From Bacteroidia bacterium (GTDB lineage: Bacteria; Bacteroidota; Bacteroidia; Flavobacteriales; Flavobacteriaceae): DNA of 64,000 bases. The first letter of the stretch is position 1; each line of letters begins with the position of its first letter. The DNA lies in assembly GCA_030427735.1 (NCBI GenBank), contig JAUIBP010000012.1, positions 1 to 64,000 on the forward strand, written 5' to 3'. The position numbers and the translations under genes are program-made. Positions 34,817 to 44,412 of this stretch are shown one piece after another. The notes beneath the pieces were generated by a model. The model was not told where the DNA came from. It saw only the letters and a list, made by a program, of their open reading frames with translations, and did not search any database.

Positions 34817-36463
34817 ATGAAAAGTACATTTCATATTTATAAAATTAAGGCTTTAATACTTAGTTGTTTGGCAATGGTTTTGTGCTACGCATGTAGTAAC
34901 GACGACGATCAAACTTACGACAGAACCCGACTTTTTGGTCCGGTGCTTAACGAAGATTTGTATGCTATAGATAATACGGTAATTGTAGATATAGCAAAGT
35001 TTAAAGATGCCGTAAATTATACAGTAGAAGTTAGTAGAGATTCTTTTGCTACTATAGAGTATACCATTAAAACAGATACGAGTTTTGTTGTTGTAGATAA
35101 AGCAACGGTTGGCGAAGATTTGTTTTGGAACATGTTATATCAGGTAAGGGCGCAAGCGCATGCAGATGATGCCACTTTCGATAGTAAAGTGTCAGATTTT
35201 GGTAGTGTGCGTACCCAACGTTTCCCTTCTATATTAAACGATCCAGCATCTTACGATGTTACCGATACCCAAGCGCGAGTAACATGGTCGTTAATTGGTG
35301 CGCCAGTAACTGGAATTCAGGTGTTTGCAGCAGACGATTTTCGTTTAGAGAACCCGTTATACTCAGAGCGTCCTGTAACTGCAGAAGAGCAGGAAGCAGG
35401 CGAAGCTATAGTTGAAGGTTTAGATCCAGAAACCGAATATCAAATCGCAATTTATAGCGATACTACTTTAAGAGGATGGGTTAACTATACTACAAAAGTG
35501 GCCGATATAGACCCGACCAGCCCAGGAGTTATAGACATTCGTGAAGACGAAAATCCAGATGCCGTAATAAACGCTTTAAGTGCAGCACCAGACAATGCAA
35601 TTATTTTGGTAAAAAGAGGTGTGGTTTATAATGCACCATCTACAGCTATAGATAAATCGGTTACCATTCAAGCTGCCTATGGATTTGGAGAAGAAAAAGC
35701 AAAATTAATTTTTGATGGAAATTTCGATGTTGCCGATGGTGCTAATGTCGGGCACTTACGCTTTGTAGGCCTAGAGTTACGTGGTACAGATTGGGGTGGT
35801 AAATATGTAATGAACATGAGTAAAGAGGCATCGTTAGGAGAAATGAGTTTCGAAGATTGTTATATCACAAATTTCCGTGGAGTGTTACGTCAAAAAGATA
35901 ACGCCAATACAATAAACAATTACATAATTAATAATTGTGTGATAGATAGCATTAATGGTTACGGATTGGTATCTGTAGATAACAATGCAGCAAAACTTAA
36001 TAATTTTTCAATCACTAACAGCTCTGTTAACCACACGATTTATTTTGTTGTTTCAAAAAATAATTTCGAAACTTTAAATATAAGAGACTGTAGCATTGCG
36101 AATACCCCAGAAACGGGTAGGCAATTATTACGCTTTAGAGAGGCCGGACAAAATAATGTTACTAATGGAATTAGTATTGTAAACTCTGTGTTTGGACATT
36201 CTTGGGATCAAACAGGTGAAGGTAATTATGGTATAAAAGGTATAGAAGGTTTAGAGGATACCAATTTTGAACTGTTGAACAATTACAGCACCAAAAACTT
36301 CTCCTTTACAGGCAATGAAATACCAGGTTTTCCTGTAGCCAATTATGCTAACGAGCAAACCGATCTTTGGGTAGATTTAGATACTAACGATTTCCATTAT
36401 AAAGATAAAGGTTTTAGAGGGCGATACGATGCAGGTGATACTAATTTTAGAGATAAACTGTAA
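34817..36463 (+). CDS. Surface lipoprotein with Fn3-like and beta-helix domains (DUF4957/DUF5123-like)
   Basis: 548 residues from the ATG at 34817, chosen because it gives a proper lipoprotein signal (Cys in CYACSNDD); an upstream in-frame ATG at 34781 would overlap susD. Residues about 30-230 form two fibronectin-III-like modules (VTDTQARVTWSLIG, LDPETEYQIAIYS). Residues about 240-530 form a right-handed beta-helix with repeated N, I and V stacks (FDGNFDVADGANVGHLRFVGLEL). Such DUF4957/DUF5123 proteins occupy the SusE position in pectin loci and probably bind galacturonan at the surface; no lyase active site was recognised. Lies between susD and PL1. Confidence 0.8.
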   Translation: MKSTFHIYKIKALILSCLAMVLCYACSNDDDQTYDRTRLFGPVLNEDLYAIDNTVIVDIAKFKDAVNYTVEVSRDSFATIEYTIKTDTSFVVVDKATVGEDLFWNMLYQVRAQAHADDATFDSKVSDFGSVRTQRFPSILNDPASYDVTDTQARVTWSLIGAPVTGIQVFAADDFRLENPLYSERPVTAEEQEAGEAIVEGLDPETEYQIAIYSDTTLRGWVNYTTKVADIDPTSPGVIDIREDENPDAVINALSAAPDNAIILVKRGVVYNAPSTAIDKSVTIQAAYGFGEEKAKLIFDGNFDVADGANVGHLRFVGLELRGTDWGGKYVMNMSKEASLGEMSFEDCYITNFRGVLRQKDNANTINNYIINNCVIDSINGYGLVSVDNNAAKLNNFSITNSSVNHTIYFVVSKNNFETLNIRDCSIANTPETGRQLLRFREAGQNNVTNGISIVNSVFGHSWDQTGEGNYGIKGIEGLEDTNFELLNNYSTKNFSFTGNEIPGFPVANYANEQTDLWVDLDTNDFHYKDKGFRGRYDAGDTNFRDKL

Positions 36464-36583
36464 CGTAAAATCATAAAAAAGAAGTGTTAAATGGGTGCCT
36501 GTTTAGTGTCTGTTAGTTTTATTCTGTGAATAGTAAGTTAGTTTGTTACATGTGAGTATTTATTAGAAATAAAAATTGAAAAG

Positions 36584-36601
36584 ACCATAAAATATCGGGC
36601 A
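36584..36601 (+). repeat. Shared leader motif, copy 2 (before PL1)
   Basis: ACCATAAAATATCGGGCA ends 18 bases before the PL1 start codon, matching 29521-29539 in the SusC leader except for one deleted base. The surrounding sequences are otherwise unalike. Confidence 0.5.
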
Positions 36602-36619
36602 CCCTTATTTATAAAAAAT

Positions 36620-38113
36620 ATGAATTTAAAAATCACTTATCTAATAGTTTTGCTACTCTGGGCTCCTTTACATTTTAATTGTAGCTCATCAGATACACCA
36701 GATGATGTAAATGAAGATGTTATTGAAGACAAAGATCCAGAACCAGAGCAACCCGAACAAATAGAAGAAGAGGCTTTAGCATTTCCTTATGCCGAGGGCT
36801 TCGGAAAAGATGTTACAGGAGGTCGTGGCGGTAAAGTTATTTATGTTACGAATTTAAACGATTCAGGAACAGGTAGCTTCAGAGCCGCAGTTAATCAGTC
36901 GGGAGCACGATATATTTTATTTAAAGTATCGGGAACAATTGCTTTAAAATCGCGATTGGACATCAGAAATGGTAACTTAACAATAGCAGGACAAACAGCT
37001 CCAGGCGATGGTATTTGTATTAAAGATTATCCCATGGTTATAAAAGCCAGTAATGTTATTATTCGTTTTATGAGATTTAGAATGGGCGACGAAGCACAAC
37101 AGGAAGCCGATGGATTGGAATGTAGATTTAATAAAGATATAATAGTAGATCACTGTTCCATCAGTTGGTCATCAGACGAGACCGCTACTTTTTATTCCAA
37201 CGAAAATACAACCCTACAATGGTGTTATATTACCGAAAGTTTAAGGAATTCTGTGCACGAAAAAGGATCGCATGGATATGGCGGAATATGGGGTGGCCGA
37301 AAGGCTTCATTTCATCATAATCTTGTAGCACATCACGATAGCAGAAATCCAAGGTTGGGAGAGGCTGCAGGCGATGCTTTTGCCTTAACAGATTTGGTAG
37401 ACTTACGTAATAATGTTATTTACAACTGGCAAGGTAATAGTTGTTACGGCGGTGAAGCCATGAATGTAAACATTGTAAATTGTTACTATAAACCAGGTCC
37501 TTCAACCAATAAAGATAGCCGAATAATTTCCATAGATAAAAATAAAGTAGAAGGTACCGCTGTGTACGATACGTGGGGGAAGTTTTATATAGCTGGTAAT
37601 TATATTGAAGGGCAGCAGCAAGTGTCCGATAATAATTGGGAGTATGGTGTGTACAATCAATTTCACCATAGCTACGGAACAGTTTCTGAAGAGGATAAAA
37701 CAGCCATGCGATTATCAGAACCTCACGATATAGAAAATAACGTAACGACCGATTCGGCTTTAGATGCGTATCAAAAAGTATTAGAGTTCGGTGGTGCCTC
37801 TTTGGTTAGAGATGCTGTAGATATAAGAATTGCCAACGAAGTAAAAAATGGTACATATACCTACGAAGGCTCTAATGGCAGCAGCAAAGGTATTATCGAT
37901 TCGCAAGCCGATGTTGGTGGGTGGCCCGAGCTAAAATCGGAAGATGCTCCATTAGATAGTTCTGGAGATGGTATGCCCGATGCGTGGAAAGAAGCTATGA
38001 AGTTAGATAAAGATAAACATAATCCTAATGGCAACGATTTAAGCACTGCTTACGATAATGTAGAGGTGTACATAAATAGTCTTGTGACATCGATTATGGA
38101 GCAAAACAACTAA
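36620..38113 (+). CDS. PL1 pectate lyase, lipoprotein
   Basis: 497 residues; lipoprotein signal with Cys21, then an acidic linker rich in Asp, Glu and Pro (25-52). The beta-helix opens AFPYAEGFGKDVTGGRGGKVIYVTNL as in PL1, with IAGQTAPGDGI, DGLECRFNKDIIVDHCSISWSSDE (calcium-binding Asp) and the HHDSRNPRLGE region bearing the Arg/Asn of the active site. It cleaves homogalacturonan by beta-elimination, making the unsaturated ends that GH105 processes. The C-terminus carries DSSGDGMPDAWKEAMKLD, a calcium-binding thrombospondin-3-like segment. Acidic-linked lipoproteins of this type usually face outward. 156 bases separate it from the previous gene. Confidence 0.92.
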   Translation: MNLKITYLIVLLLWAPLHFNCSSSDTPDDVNEDVIEDKDPEPEQPEQIEEEALAFPYAEGFGKDVTGGRGGKVIYVTNLNDSGTGSFRAAVNQSGARYILFKVSGTIALKSRLDIRNGNLTIAGQTAPGDGICIKDYPMVIKASNVIIRFMRFRMGDEAQQEADGLECRFNKDIIVDHCSISWSSDETATFYSNENTTLQWCYITESLRNSVHEKGSHGYGGIWGGRKASFHHNLVAHHDSRNPRLGEAAGDAFALTDLVDLRNNVIYNWQGNSCYGGEAMNVNIVNCYYKPGPSTNKDSRIISIDKNKVEGTAVYDTWGKFYIAGNYIEGQQQVSDNNWEYGVYNQFHHSYGTVSEEDKTAMRLSEPHDIENNVTTDSALDAYQKVLEFGGASLVRDAVDIRIANEVKNGTYTYEGSNGSSKGIIDSQADVGGWPELKSEDAPLDSSGDGMPDAWKEAMKLDKDKHNPNGNDLSTAYDNVEVYINSLVTSIMEQNN

Positions 38114-38137
38114 AACAATTATACACTAACTATAATC

Positions 38138-40855
38138 ATGAAAAATATTAAAAAGGTCTTATTGTTATTTGTAGGGTTTTGTGTAACGATAGTATGTGTG
38201 GCTCAAAACAATGCAGATATTGTAGTTGATATTAATGGGACAGGCGATTTTACTTCTATTCAAGAAGCGATTAACGCAGCACCATCAAACAGCTCTACAG
38301 CAACAATTATATTTATAAAAAGAGGCACGTATAATCTCGAAAAATTAATTGTTCCCGCATCAAAATCCAATATCACAATTGTTGGAGAAAGTAGAGAAGA
38401 AACCATAATAAGTTACGATATGTATAATTGTAATGATGGCGGCGATGGCATGTGCCCAGACGATAAGGTGCTGTTGTGGCAAGATAACAGCGATTTAATA
38501 AGAACAGCTGCTACGTTAACTATTATGGCAAACGATTTTAGGGCAGAAAATTTAACCATCGCAAATACTGCAGGTCCTGTTGGTCAGGCTCAGGCTTTAA
38601 CTATTCGTGGCGATCGTACAGTATTTGTAAACTGTAATTTAACAGGGTATCAAGACACGATTTATTTTTGGATGAATGAAACATATCGCGCCTATTTTAA
38701 ATCGTGTATGGTTTTAGGGCGCACCGATTATATTTATGGTGGAGGTATTGGTTATTTTGATGAATGTGAAATTAGAAGTTATGGCGGAGCTTGGATAACT
38801 GCCCCATCGACCACCGAAAATCAGGATTATGGTTTTGTGTTTTATAAATGTAATTTAACATATCAAGATAATAGTCCAAGAAATGGCGATGATGGTGCTG
38901 CCATAAAATTCGGAAGGCCTTGGCATAACTATCCAAAGGTAGCATGGTTGTATTGCAAGATGCCTGCCGAGATAGACCCTTTAGGTTGGGGAGATAAATG
39001 GAATATGGATTATGCCGATACCGATACAAGATTACATTTATACGAATGGATGAATGAAGGTGCTGGTGCCGATATGAGTGGAAGAGCAAATTGGGCTGGA
39101 TTACGTGCTTTGGAAAATCAAACCGAAGCGAATTTATACGAACCAGAAATTGTTTTAGCAGGATCGGATAATTGGAATCCAACAGCAATAGCTCCCGCGG
39201 TAACAGTTTATAATTGGACAGGGAATGGAACAACAAACAACTGGTCGGATACTGCCAATTGGGATCCAGAAGGATTTCCTTCTACCGGTGAAGCTGCTTC
39301 AGTAGAAGGTTCGCATACCATTAATGCATCTGGTGGCGAATTTTTAGCCGATTTAAATTTAAGTAAGGCCGCTACTTTAAATATTACAGCATCAAGTACA
39401 GTAAAACTTTTAACGCTAAACGAAGCTACTATTCAAGCATCTACTTCGGTGTCTATGTCAGGGCATATCAAAACCAAAGGCGACTTTATTATTAATAGCT
39501 CTGGAAATATCGATTTTTTGAGTACCATAACTGGAGTTCATCAAATAAAAAATATTGGTAGTGGAGTATGTAATTTAAATGCTCCAAACGATGGTTTTTC
39601 AGGGCGTTTAATTGTTGAGCAAGGCGAGGTTTTAGCATCATCATCTCAAGCTCTTGGAAATGCAAAAAGTGTAACAGTACAAACAAGTGGAGCTTTGGAA
39701 ATTAACGTAAGCGATGCCATTTTAACAACAACAGCCTTGTATACAGAAGGCGAAGCAAGCTTAATATTACATAACAATATTACCCTAAACGAATGGTACA
39801 AAGATGGGGTGTTACAACCTTTAGGTACTTATAATGCTTCAAATAGTACGCTTATACAGGGCGAAGGTAATTTAGTTATAGGAAGACCAAGTGAATTTAA
39901 ATTTTTAGGAGGTAATTGGGACGATCCTAGTAACTTTTCACCAGCATTATTGCCCGAAGCAGGAGAAAAAGTAATTGTAGATGCTGTTACCATTGAAGCT
40001 CAAAGCGCACCGTTTTTAGGAGATATGCATGTGCAAAATAATGGCGGTATTCGTTTAAGACGTCAAGATTCCGAAAGTATCGGAACCATTACTATGTACC
40101 AAAATACAAATATCGCTTATGCTACAAGCGGTACAGGGTTTACCCTAAAGGCCCCTATAGTTTTAGAAGGCGATGTGGCGCTTTTGTTAAACAGTTCGAA
40201 TACAGAAGGCAGTATTATGAATTTACCAGGAACCTTCAGCGGGAACTACAATGTGCGTGTAGAAAATACCAGAGATGTTGCTAATACGGCAACTGTAGAT
40301 TTAGGTGGTGACAATGCAGCGTTTACAGGAGTTTGGGATTTAACCAAGCCAAGTGCTAATGCCGATGGCATGGCCGTGATTAACGGATTAGTTGCTGGCG
40401 CTTTTGGAGCAGGTAAATTGATGTTGGATGCCAATAATCAGGCGGTGTTTAATCATTCTAAAAGTGCCGGAAATCGTTTGGATCTGTCGGTAAAAGGAAC
40501 AGCTAAAGCGGTGTTGAATGTTGATGTTGAAGTGGCCGAGTTTATCTTAAACGATGAAAGCATGGCGAATGGTACATATAATTCTACAACACACCCTACT
40601 ATATTTATGGGTTCTGGGTCGGTTGTGGTTAATAGTACTTTAAGTATAACCGATGTGTCTATAAAACAACCAGGGGTGTTAACTGTAAACGACGAATTAC
40701 AACACCTGCAAATCTATAATCTATTAGGTCAGCAGGTTTACGAAACCAAAAAGCATCAAAAATCAATTAACCTTAGTTTTTTAAAAACAGGCGTATACAT
40801 CGTCAATTATAAAATAGATGGGCGTCAAGGCGCCTTAAAAATATTAAACCCTTAA
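38138..40855 (+). CDS. Secreted CE8 pectin methylesterase with type IX sorting tail
   Basis: 905 residues. Signal peptide (about 1-22); CE8 domain (about 25-340) with GQAQALTIRGD, GYQDTIYFW, GRTDYIYGG and FGRPWH; a long beta-rich region (about 355-820) with two similar modules starting NNWSDTANWDPEGFPSTGE and GGNWDDPSNFSPALLPEAGE; and a type A type IX secretion tail (about 835-905: LQIYNLLGQQVYE, FLKTGVYIVNY, ending KILNP). It is therefore exported across the outer membrane and displayed or released, acting on intact pectin before PL1. It is the third CE8 domain of the locus and the only protein here with this tail. Confidence 0.92.
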   Translation: MKNIKKVLLLFVGFCVTIVCVAQNNADIVVDINGTGDFTSIQEAINAAPSNSSTATIIFIKRGTYNLEKLIVPASKSNITIVGESREETIISYDMYNCNDGGDGMCPDDKVLLWQDNSDLIRTAATLTIMANDFRAENLTIANTAGPVGQAQALTIRGDRTVFVNCNLTGYQDTIYFWMNETYRAYFKSCMVLGRTDYIYGGGIGYFDECEIRSYGGAWITAPSTTENQDYGFVFYKCNLTYQDNSPRNGDDGAAIKFGRPWHNYPKVAWLYCKMPAEIDPLGWGDKWNMDYADTDTRLHLYEWMNEGAGADMSGRANWAGLRALENQTEANLYEPEIVLAGSDNWNPTAIAPAVTVYNWTGNGTTNNWSDTANWDPEGFPSTGEAASVEGSHTINASGGEFLADLNLSKAATLNITASSTVKLLTLNEATIQASTSVSMSGHIKTKGDFIINSSGNIDFLSTITGVHQIKNIGSGVCNLNAPNDGFSGRLIVEQGEVLASSSQALGNAKSVTVQTSGALEINVSDAILTTTALYTEGEASLILHNNITLNEWYKDGVLQPLGTYNASNSTLIQGEGNLVIGRPSEFKFLGGNWDDPSNFSPALLPEAGEKVIVDAVTIEAQSAPFLGDMHVQNNGGIRLRRQDSESIGTITMYQNTNIAYATSGTGFTLKAPIVLEGDVALLLNSSNTEGSIMNLPGTFSGNYNVRVENTRDVANTATVDLGGDNAAFTGVWDLTKPSANADGMAVINGLVAGAFGAGKLMLDANNQAVFNHSKSAGNRLDLSVKGTAKAVLNVDVEVAEFILNDESMANGTYNSTTHPTIFMGSGSVVVNSTLSITDVSIKQPGVLTVNDELQHLQIYNLLGQQVYETKKHQKSINLSFLKTGVYIVNYKIDGRQGALKILNP

Positions 40856-40897
40856 TTAATTAAAAGTTTAGTTTGTTTTTACAATGTTTGTGTTTTA

Positions 40898-40930
40898 AGA
40901 GTAAAAGTATTCTGCTTTTACTCTTTTTTT
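40898..40930 (+). terminator. Terminator of the SusC operon
   Basis: Perfect 10-bp arms AGAGTAAAAG (40898-40907) and CTTTTACTCT (40915-40924), 7-base loop, then a T-run. Closes the susC-to-CE8 operon before the GH2 gene. Confidence 0.9.
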
Positions 40931-41033
40931 ATGATAAGAAACATCTTTAAGGAAAACCCTTTAATTAATTTTAGAATCAAACCTTATCAAAAACTTGTTT
41001 TAGAAGTACACCCCGTATTTAATTAAGAAGCTT

Positions 41034-41068
41034 TTTGTGTCTGTTTTTATTGCTTATAGCTATCTTTG
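41034..41068 (+). promoter_or_regulatory. Bacteroidota-type promoter of the GH2 gene
   Basis: TTTG (41034-41037) and TATCTTTG (41061-41068) fit the -33/-7 consensus TTTG...TAnnTTTG with a 23-base spacer. It overlaps a possible GTG start at 41037 and so supports the downstream ATG at 41091 as the real start. No HTCS box is seen here. Confidence 0.6.
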
Positions 41069-41090
41069 TAAATTCATAAAAACAAAAGGT

Positions 41091-43511
41091 ATGAAGCGTT
41101 ATTTTATTGCGATGGTTTTGGGTATTACATCTGTTTTGGTATTTGCCCAAACTAGAACCGTTCAGGTGTTAGAGGACGGATGGAAATTTCAAAAAGGAAA
41201 CCCCGATCAAGCCTATCAAATTCAATTTAACGATTCTAAATGGGAAAACGTTACAGTGCCGCACGATTGGGCCATTTATGGGTCTTTCAATAAAAACATA
41301 GATAAACAGACTGTAGCGATCACCCAGAATAACGAGACCACAGCAACAGAAAAAACAGGCCGAACAGGAGCTTTGCCTTTTATAGGCACGGCATGGTACA
41401 GAAACACGTTTACAGTGCCAAGTTTCGAACCCGGTAAAACCGTCATCTTACTTTTTGAAGGGGTAATGAGTGAGCCGCAAGTGTATTTAAATGGTAAAAA
41501 AATAGGAGAATGGAAATACGGCTATAGTTATTTTTATTTCGATATTTCCAATGATTTAAAAGTTGGCGAGAATACCTTGGCAGTTCAGGCTTCTAATCCA
41601 GAATTTTCTTCGCGTTGGTATCCTGGTGCCGGGATTTATAGAAATGTATCTGTTATTGTAAAAAATAAAGAAAGTATCGATCAGTGGGGGACATTTATAA
41701 CAACACCTTACGTTAGTGAAGCTTCGGCACGTGTAAATATAAAAACTCAGGTTTCGGGAGAACAGGTTACCTTAAAAACCAGTATTTACGACGCAAATGC
41801 CAAACTAGTTGGGCAATTGCATTCCGAAACCCAGTTTGGAAAAGCTTTCGAGCAAAATATAAAGGTTGATGCTCCAAAATTATGGAGTCCGGAAACACCG
41901 TATTTGTATACCGCCATTTCTCAAGTATTCGTAAATGATGTTTTAAAAGATGAGGTTGAAACGCGATTTGGTATTCGCGATATTAGTTATACTGCAAAAG
42001 ATGGCTTTAAATTAAACGGCAAGGTTACCAAGTTTAAAGGGGTGTGTTTACACCACGATCTTGGCCCAATAGGAACTGCCGTTAATACAGCGGCATTGCG
42101 CAGGCAGTTGCGTATTTTAAAAGATATGGGAGTAAATGCAATACGAAGTTCCCATAATATGCCATCGTTAGAGCAATTAGAATTATGCGACGAAATGGGA
42201 TTTTTGTTTTTGGCGGAAAGTTTTGATGAATGGAAAAAACCAAAGGTGAAAAATGGGTATAATCGTTTTTTTGACGAATACGCCGAAAAAGACATTATTA
42301 ATCTGGTGCATGCAACAAGAAACCATCCGTCTATCGTTATGTGGAGTTCGGGTAACGAAGTGCCAGACCAATGGGGAGCAGAAGGTGTAAAGCGTGCTAA
42401 ATGGCTTCAGGAAATTTTCCATAGAGAAGACCCTACAAGGCCAGTAACCGTAGGGATGGATCAGGTTAAGGCTGTAATGGAGTCTGGTTTTGGAGCGCTT
42501 TTAGATGTACCGGGATTAAATTATCGCGTGCATTTATACGAAGAGGCTTACGAAAAGTTTCCGCAAGGATTTATTCTAGGGTCCGAAACTGCTTCAACTG
42601 TTAGCTCTCGCGGAATTTATAAATTTCCCGTTGTGCAGGAAAAAGAAAAGCAGTATCCCGATCTTCAAAGTTCGTCGTACGATTTAGAGGCTTGCAGCTG
42701 GTCGAATGTACCCGATGAAGATTTTGTGTTGCAAGACGATAAGCCGTGGGTTATTGGCGAATTTGTATGGACAGGTTTCGATTATCTTGGCGAGCCCACG
42801 CCGTACGATAATTATTGGCCCTCGCGCAGTTCGTATTTTGGTATTTCAGATTTAGCAGGGTTGCCTAAAGATCGTTATTACTTATATCGCAGCAGATGGA
42901 ATACAGAATCGGAAACCTTGCATGTATTGCCGCACTGGAATTGGGAAGGGAGAGAAGGTGAAGTCACTCCAGTTTTTGTGTATACCAACTATAATAGTGC
43001 AGAGTTGTTTGTAAATGGTAAGAGTATGGGAGTTCAAAAAAAGAATACCAGCTCACCACAACATCGTTATCGTTTAATGTGGATGGACGTAAAATACGAG
43101 CCAGGAACGTTAAAAGTTGTTGCTTTTAATGATGATGGCTCTGTTGCCGCAGAAAAAGAAGTGCATACCGCTGGAACGCCATATAAATTGGTATTGACTT
43201 CCGATAGAAAAACCTTACATGCCGATGGTAAGGATTTGGCCTATGTAGAGGTGTCTGTAGTCGATAAAAACGGTATACCTTGTCCAACAGCGACACACCA
43301 GCTGCAATTTAAGGTGAAGGGAAGTGGAGTTTACAGGGCAGCCTGTAATGGAGACGCGACGTCTTTAGAACAATTTCATTTGCCTACCATGAAATTATTT
43401 AGCGGTAAGCTTGTTGTTTTGGTGCAATCTAAAAAAGAAGCAGGCAACATAACTTTAGATGTAAAAGGAAAAGGTCTTAAATCAGCTAGTATTACATTAC
43501 AGTCTAAATAA
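41091..43511 (+). CDS. GH2 glycoside hydrolase (beta-galactosidase / beta-uronidase type)
   Basis: 806 residues from the ATG at 41091, which gives a clean signal peptide ending VFAQ; an upstream GTG at 41037 lies inside the promoter. Sugar-binding sandwich (about 25-190), immunoglobulin-like domain (190-290), TIM barrel (290-590) with acid/base Glu in SSGNEVPD and nucleophile Glu in LGSETAS, then DUF4982-like (VFVYTNYNSAELFVNGK) and Ig-like C-terminal domains. It lies behind its own promoter after the pectin operon. Galactan or galactose side chains of rhamnogalacturonan I are the likely target; a beta-galacturonidase acting on RG-II is possible. Confidence 0.9.
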   Translation: MKRYFIAMVLGITSVLVFAQTRTVQVLEDGWKFQKGNPDQAYQIQFNDSKWENVTVPHDWAIYGSFNKNIDKQTVAITQNNETTATEKTGRTGALPFIGTAWYRNTFTVPSFEPGKTVILLFEGVMSEPQVYLNGKKIGEWKYGYSYFYFDISNDLKVGENTLAVQASNPEFSSRWYPGAGIYRNVSVIVKNKESIDQWGTFITTPYVSEASARVNIKTQVSGEQVTLKTSIYDANAKLVGQLHSETQFGKAFEQNIKVDAPKLWSPETPYLYTAISQVFVNDVLKDEVETRFGIRDISYTAKDGFKLNGKVTKFKGVCLHHDLGPIGTAVNTAALRRQLRILKDMGVNAIRSSHNMPSLEQLELCDEMGFLFLAESFDEWKKPKVKNGYNRFFDEYAEKDIINLVHATRNHPSIVMWSSGNEVPDQWGAEGVKRAKWLQEIFHREDPTRPVTVGMDQVKAVMESGFGALLDVPGLNYRVHLYEEAYEKFPQGFILGSETASTVSSRGIYKFPVVQEKEKQYPDLQSSSYDLEACSWSNVPDEDFVLQDDKPWVIGEFVWTGFDYLGEPTPYDNYWPSRSSYFGISDLAGLPKDRYYLYRSRWNTESETLHVLPHWNWEGREGEVTPVFVYTNYNSAELFVNGKSMGVQKKNTSSPQHRYRLMWMDVKYEPGTLKVVAFNDDGSVAAEKEVHTAGTPYKLVLTSDRKTLHADGKDLAYVEVSVVDKNGIPCPTATHQLQFKVKGSGVYRAACNGDATSLEQFHLPTMKLFSGKLVVLVQSKKEAGNITLDVKGKGLKSASITLQSK

Positions 43512-43536
43512 TAAGTCTTAGGCTTGTAACAAGGTT

Positions 43537-44361
43537 TCAATATCCATTTTTTTTCATTTTTAAGAAGGCTTGCGTTACACGTTCTGCACGCTCAGGATCT
43601 GATAAAAGTGTACTAAGTATGCTTGGAATAATTTGCCAGGACACACCAAATTTATCTTTTAACCAGCCGCACTGCGATTCTTGTCCGCCATCTTGAGTTA
43701 GTGCGTTCCAAAGCTTATCAATTTCGTTTTGGGTATCGCATTGTACTACAAAAGAAACACCTTCATTAAAATCGAATGCATGTGGTTCAGGGCTACTCAT
43801 GGCATTAAAGATGGTATTGTTCAGTTTAAATTGCGTGAAAAGTAGAGTGTCTTCAGGAAAATTTTGTGCTTGTTTACCGTAAGTAGCAGACATTAAATTC
43901 ATGCTTTCCGGAAATACCGATTGATACAGTGTTGAAGCTTGTTTTACTTTGTCAAACTTATCGTTAGTAAATAATAAGGTGGGTACTATGGTTTGTGTAG
44001 AATTAATAGGGTCTACATCCAGTTGCCACGACACGCCAAATTTATCTTTAACCCAAGCGTATTTTTTGCACCACGGGTACTCGCCTAAAGGCATGAATAC
44101 CGTGCCATCTTGAGAAAGGGCTGTGTACAAACGCTCTATTTCGGTGTCGCTTCCGCAGTATACAAAAAATGAAATCGATTCATTAATGCTAAATGTTGGT
44201 CCGCCGTTAAGGGCTGTAAAGGGAGTGCTGTTAATGGTAAATTGAATAACTGTGTTGTTTTCTGTAAGTATTTCTACATTCTTAAAAACAGAACTGTAAT
44301 AGTTTACGGCTGCTTTAGCATTGTCGTTAAACCATAAACAGGGATGAATTTTAGCTTGCAT
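43537..44361 (-). CDS. PhnB-like VOC-family protein with two tandem domains
   Basis: 274 residues made of two glyoxalase-like PhnB domains in tandem (about 1-135 and 140-270). Each starts PCLWFNDNAKAAVNYY or PTLLFTNDKFDKVKQA and ends with the KDKFGVSWQ motif, at about 125 and 245. PhnB-like proteins are of uncertain function and were once mis-annotated as demethylubiquinone methyltransferase. Cytoplasmic. It converges on the GH2 gene with a 25-base gap and is not obviously part of the pectin locus. Confidence 0.85.
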   Translation of the reverse strand: MQAKIHPCLWFNDNAKAAVNYYSSVFKNVEILTENNTVIQFTINSTPFTALNGGPTFSINESISFFVYCGSDTEIERLYTALSQDGTVFMPLGEYPWCKKYAWVKDKFGVSWQLDVDPINSTQTIVPTLLFTNDKFDKVKQASTLYQSVFPESMNLMSATYGKQAQNFPEDTLLFTQFKLNNTIFNAMSSPEPHAFDFNEGVSFVVQCDTQNEIDKLWNALTQDGGQESQCGWLKDKFGVSWQIIPSILSTLLSDPERAERVTQAFLKMKKNGY

Positions 44362-44412
44362 ACCTTTTAATTTAAAGCTTGTACAGTAAAAATAAACAAA
44401 ATTTACGTGCTA

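Noticed and set aside
36464-36583. HTCS box before PL1
   Set aside because: Only weak matches (ATTTATTAGAAATAAAAATT) without the G and spacing; PL1 is more likely reached by read-through from susC.
38772-39236. 154-codon frame opposite the type IX CE8 gene
   Set aside because: Antisense shadow of CE8 with implausible composition (many His, Tyr, Leu) and no start context.
41037-41090. GTG start extending GH2 by 18 residues
   Set aside because: The extension overlaps the promoter and would bury the signal peptide.
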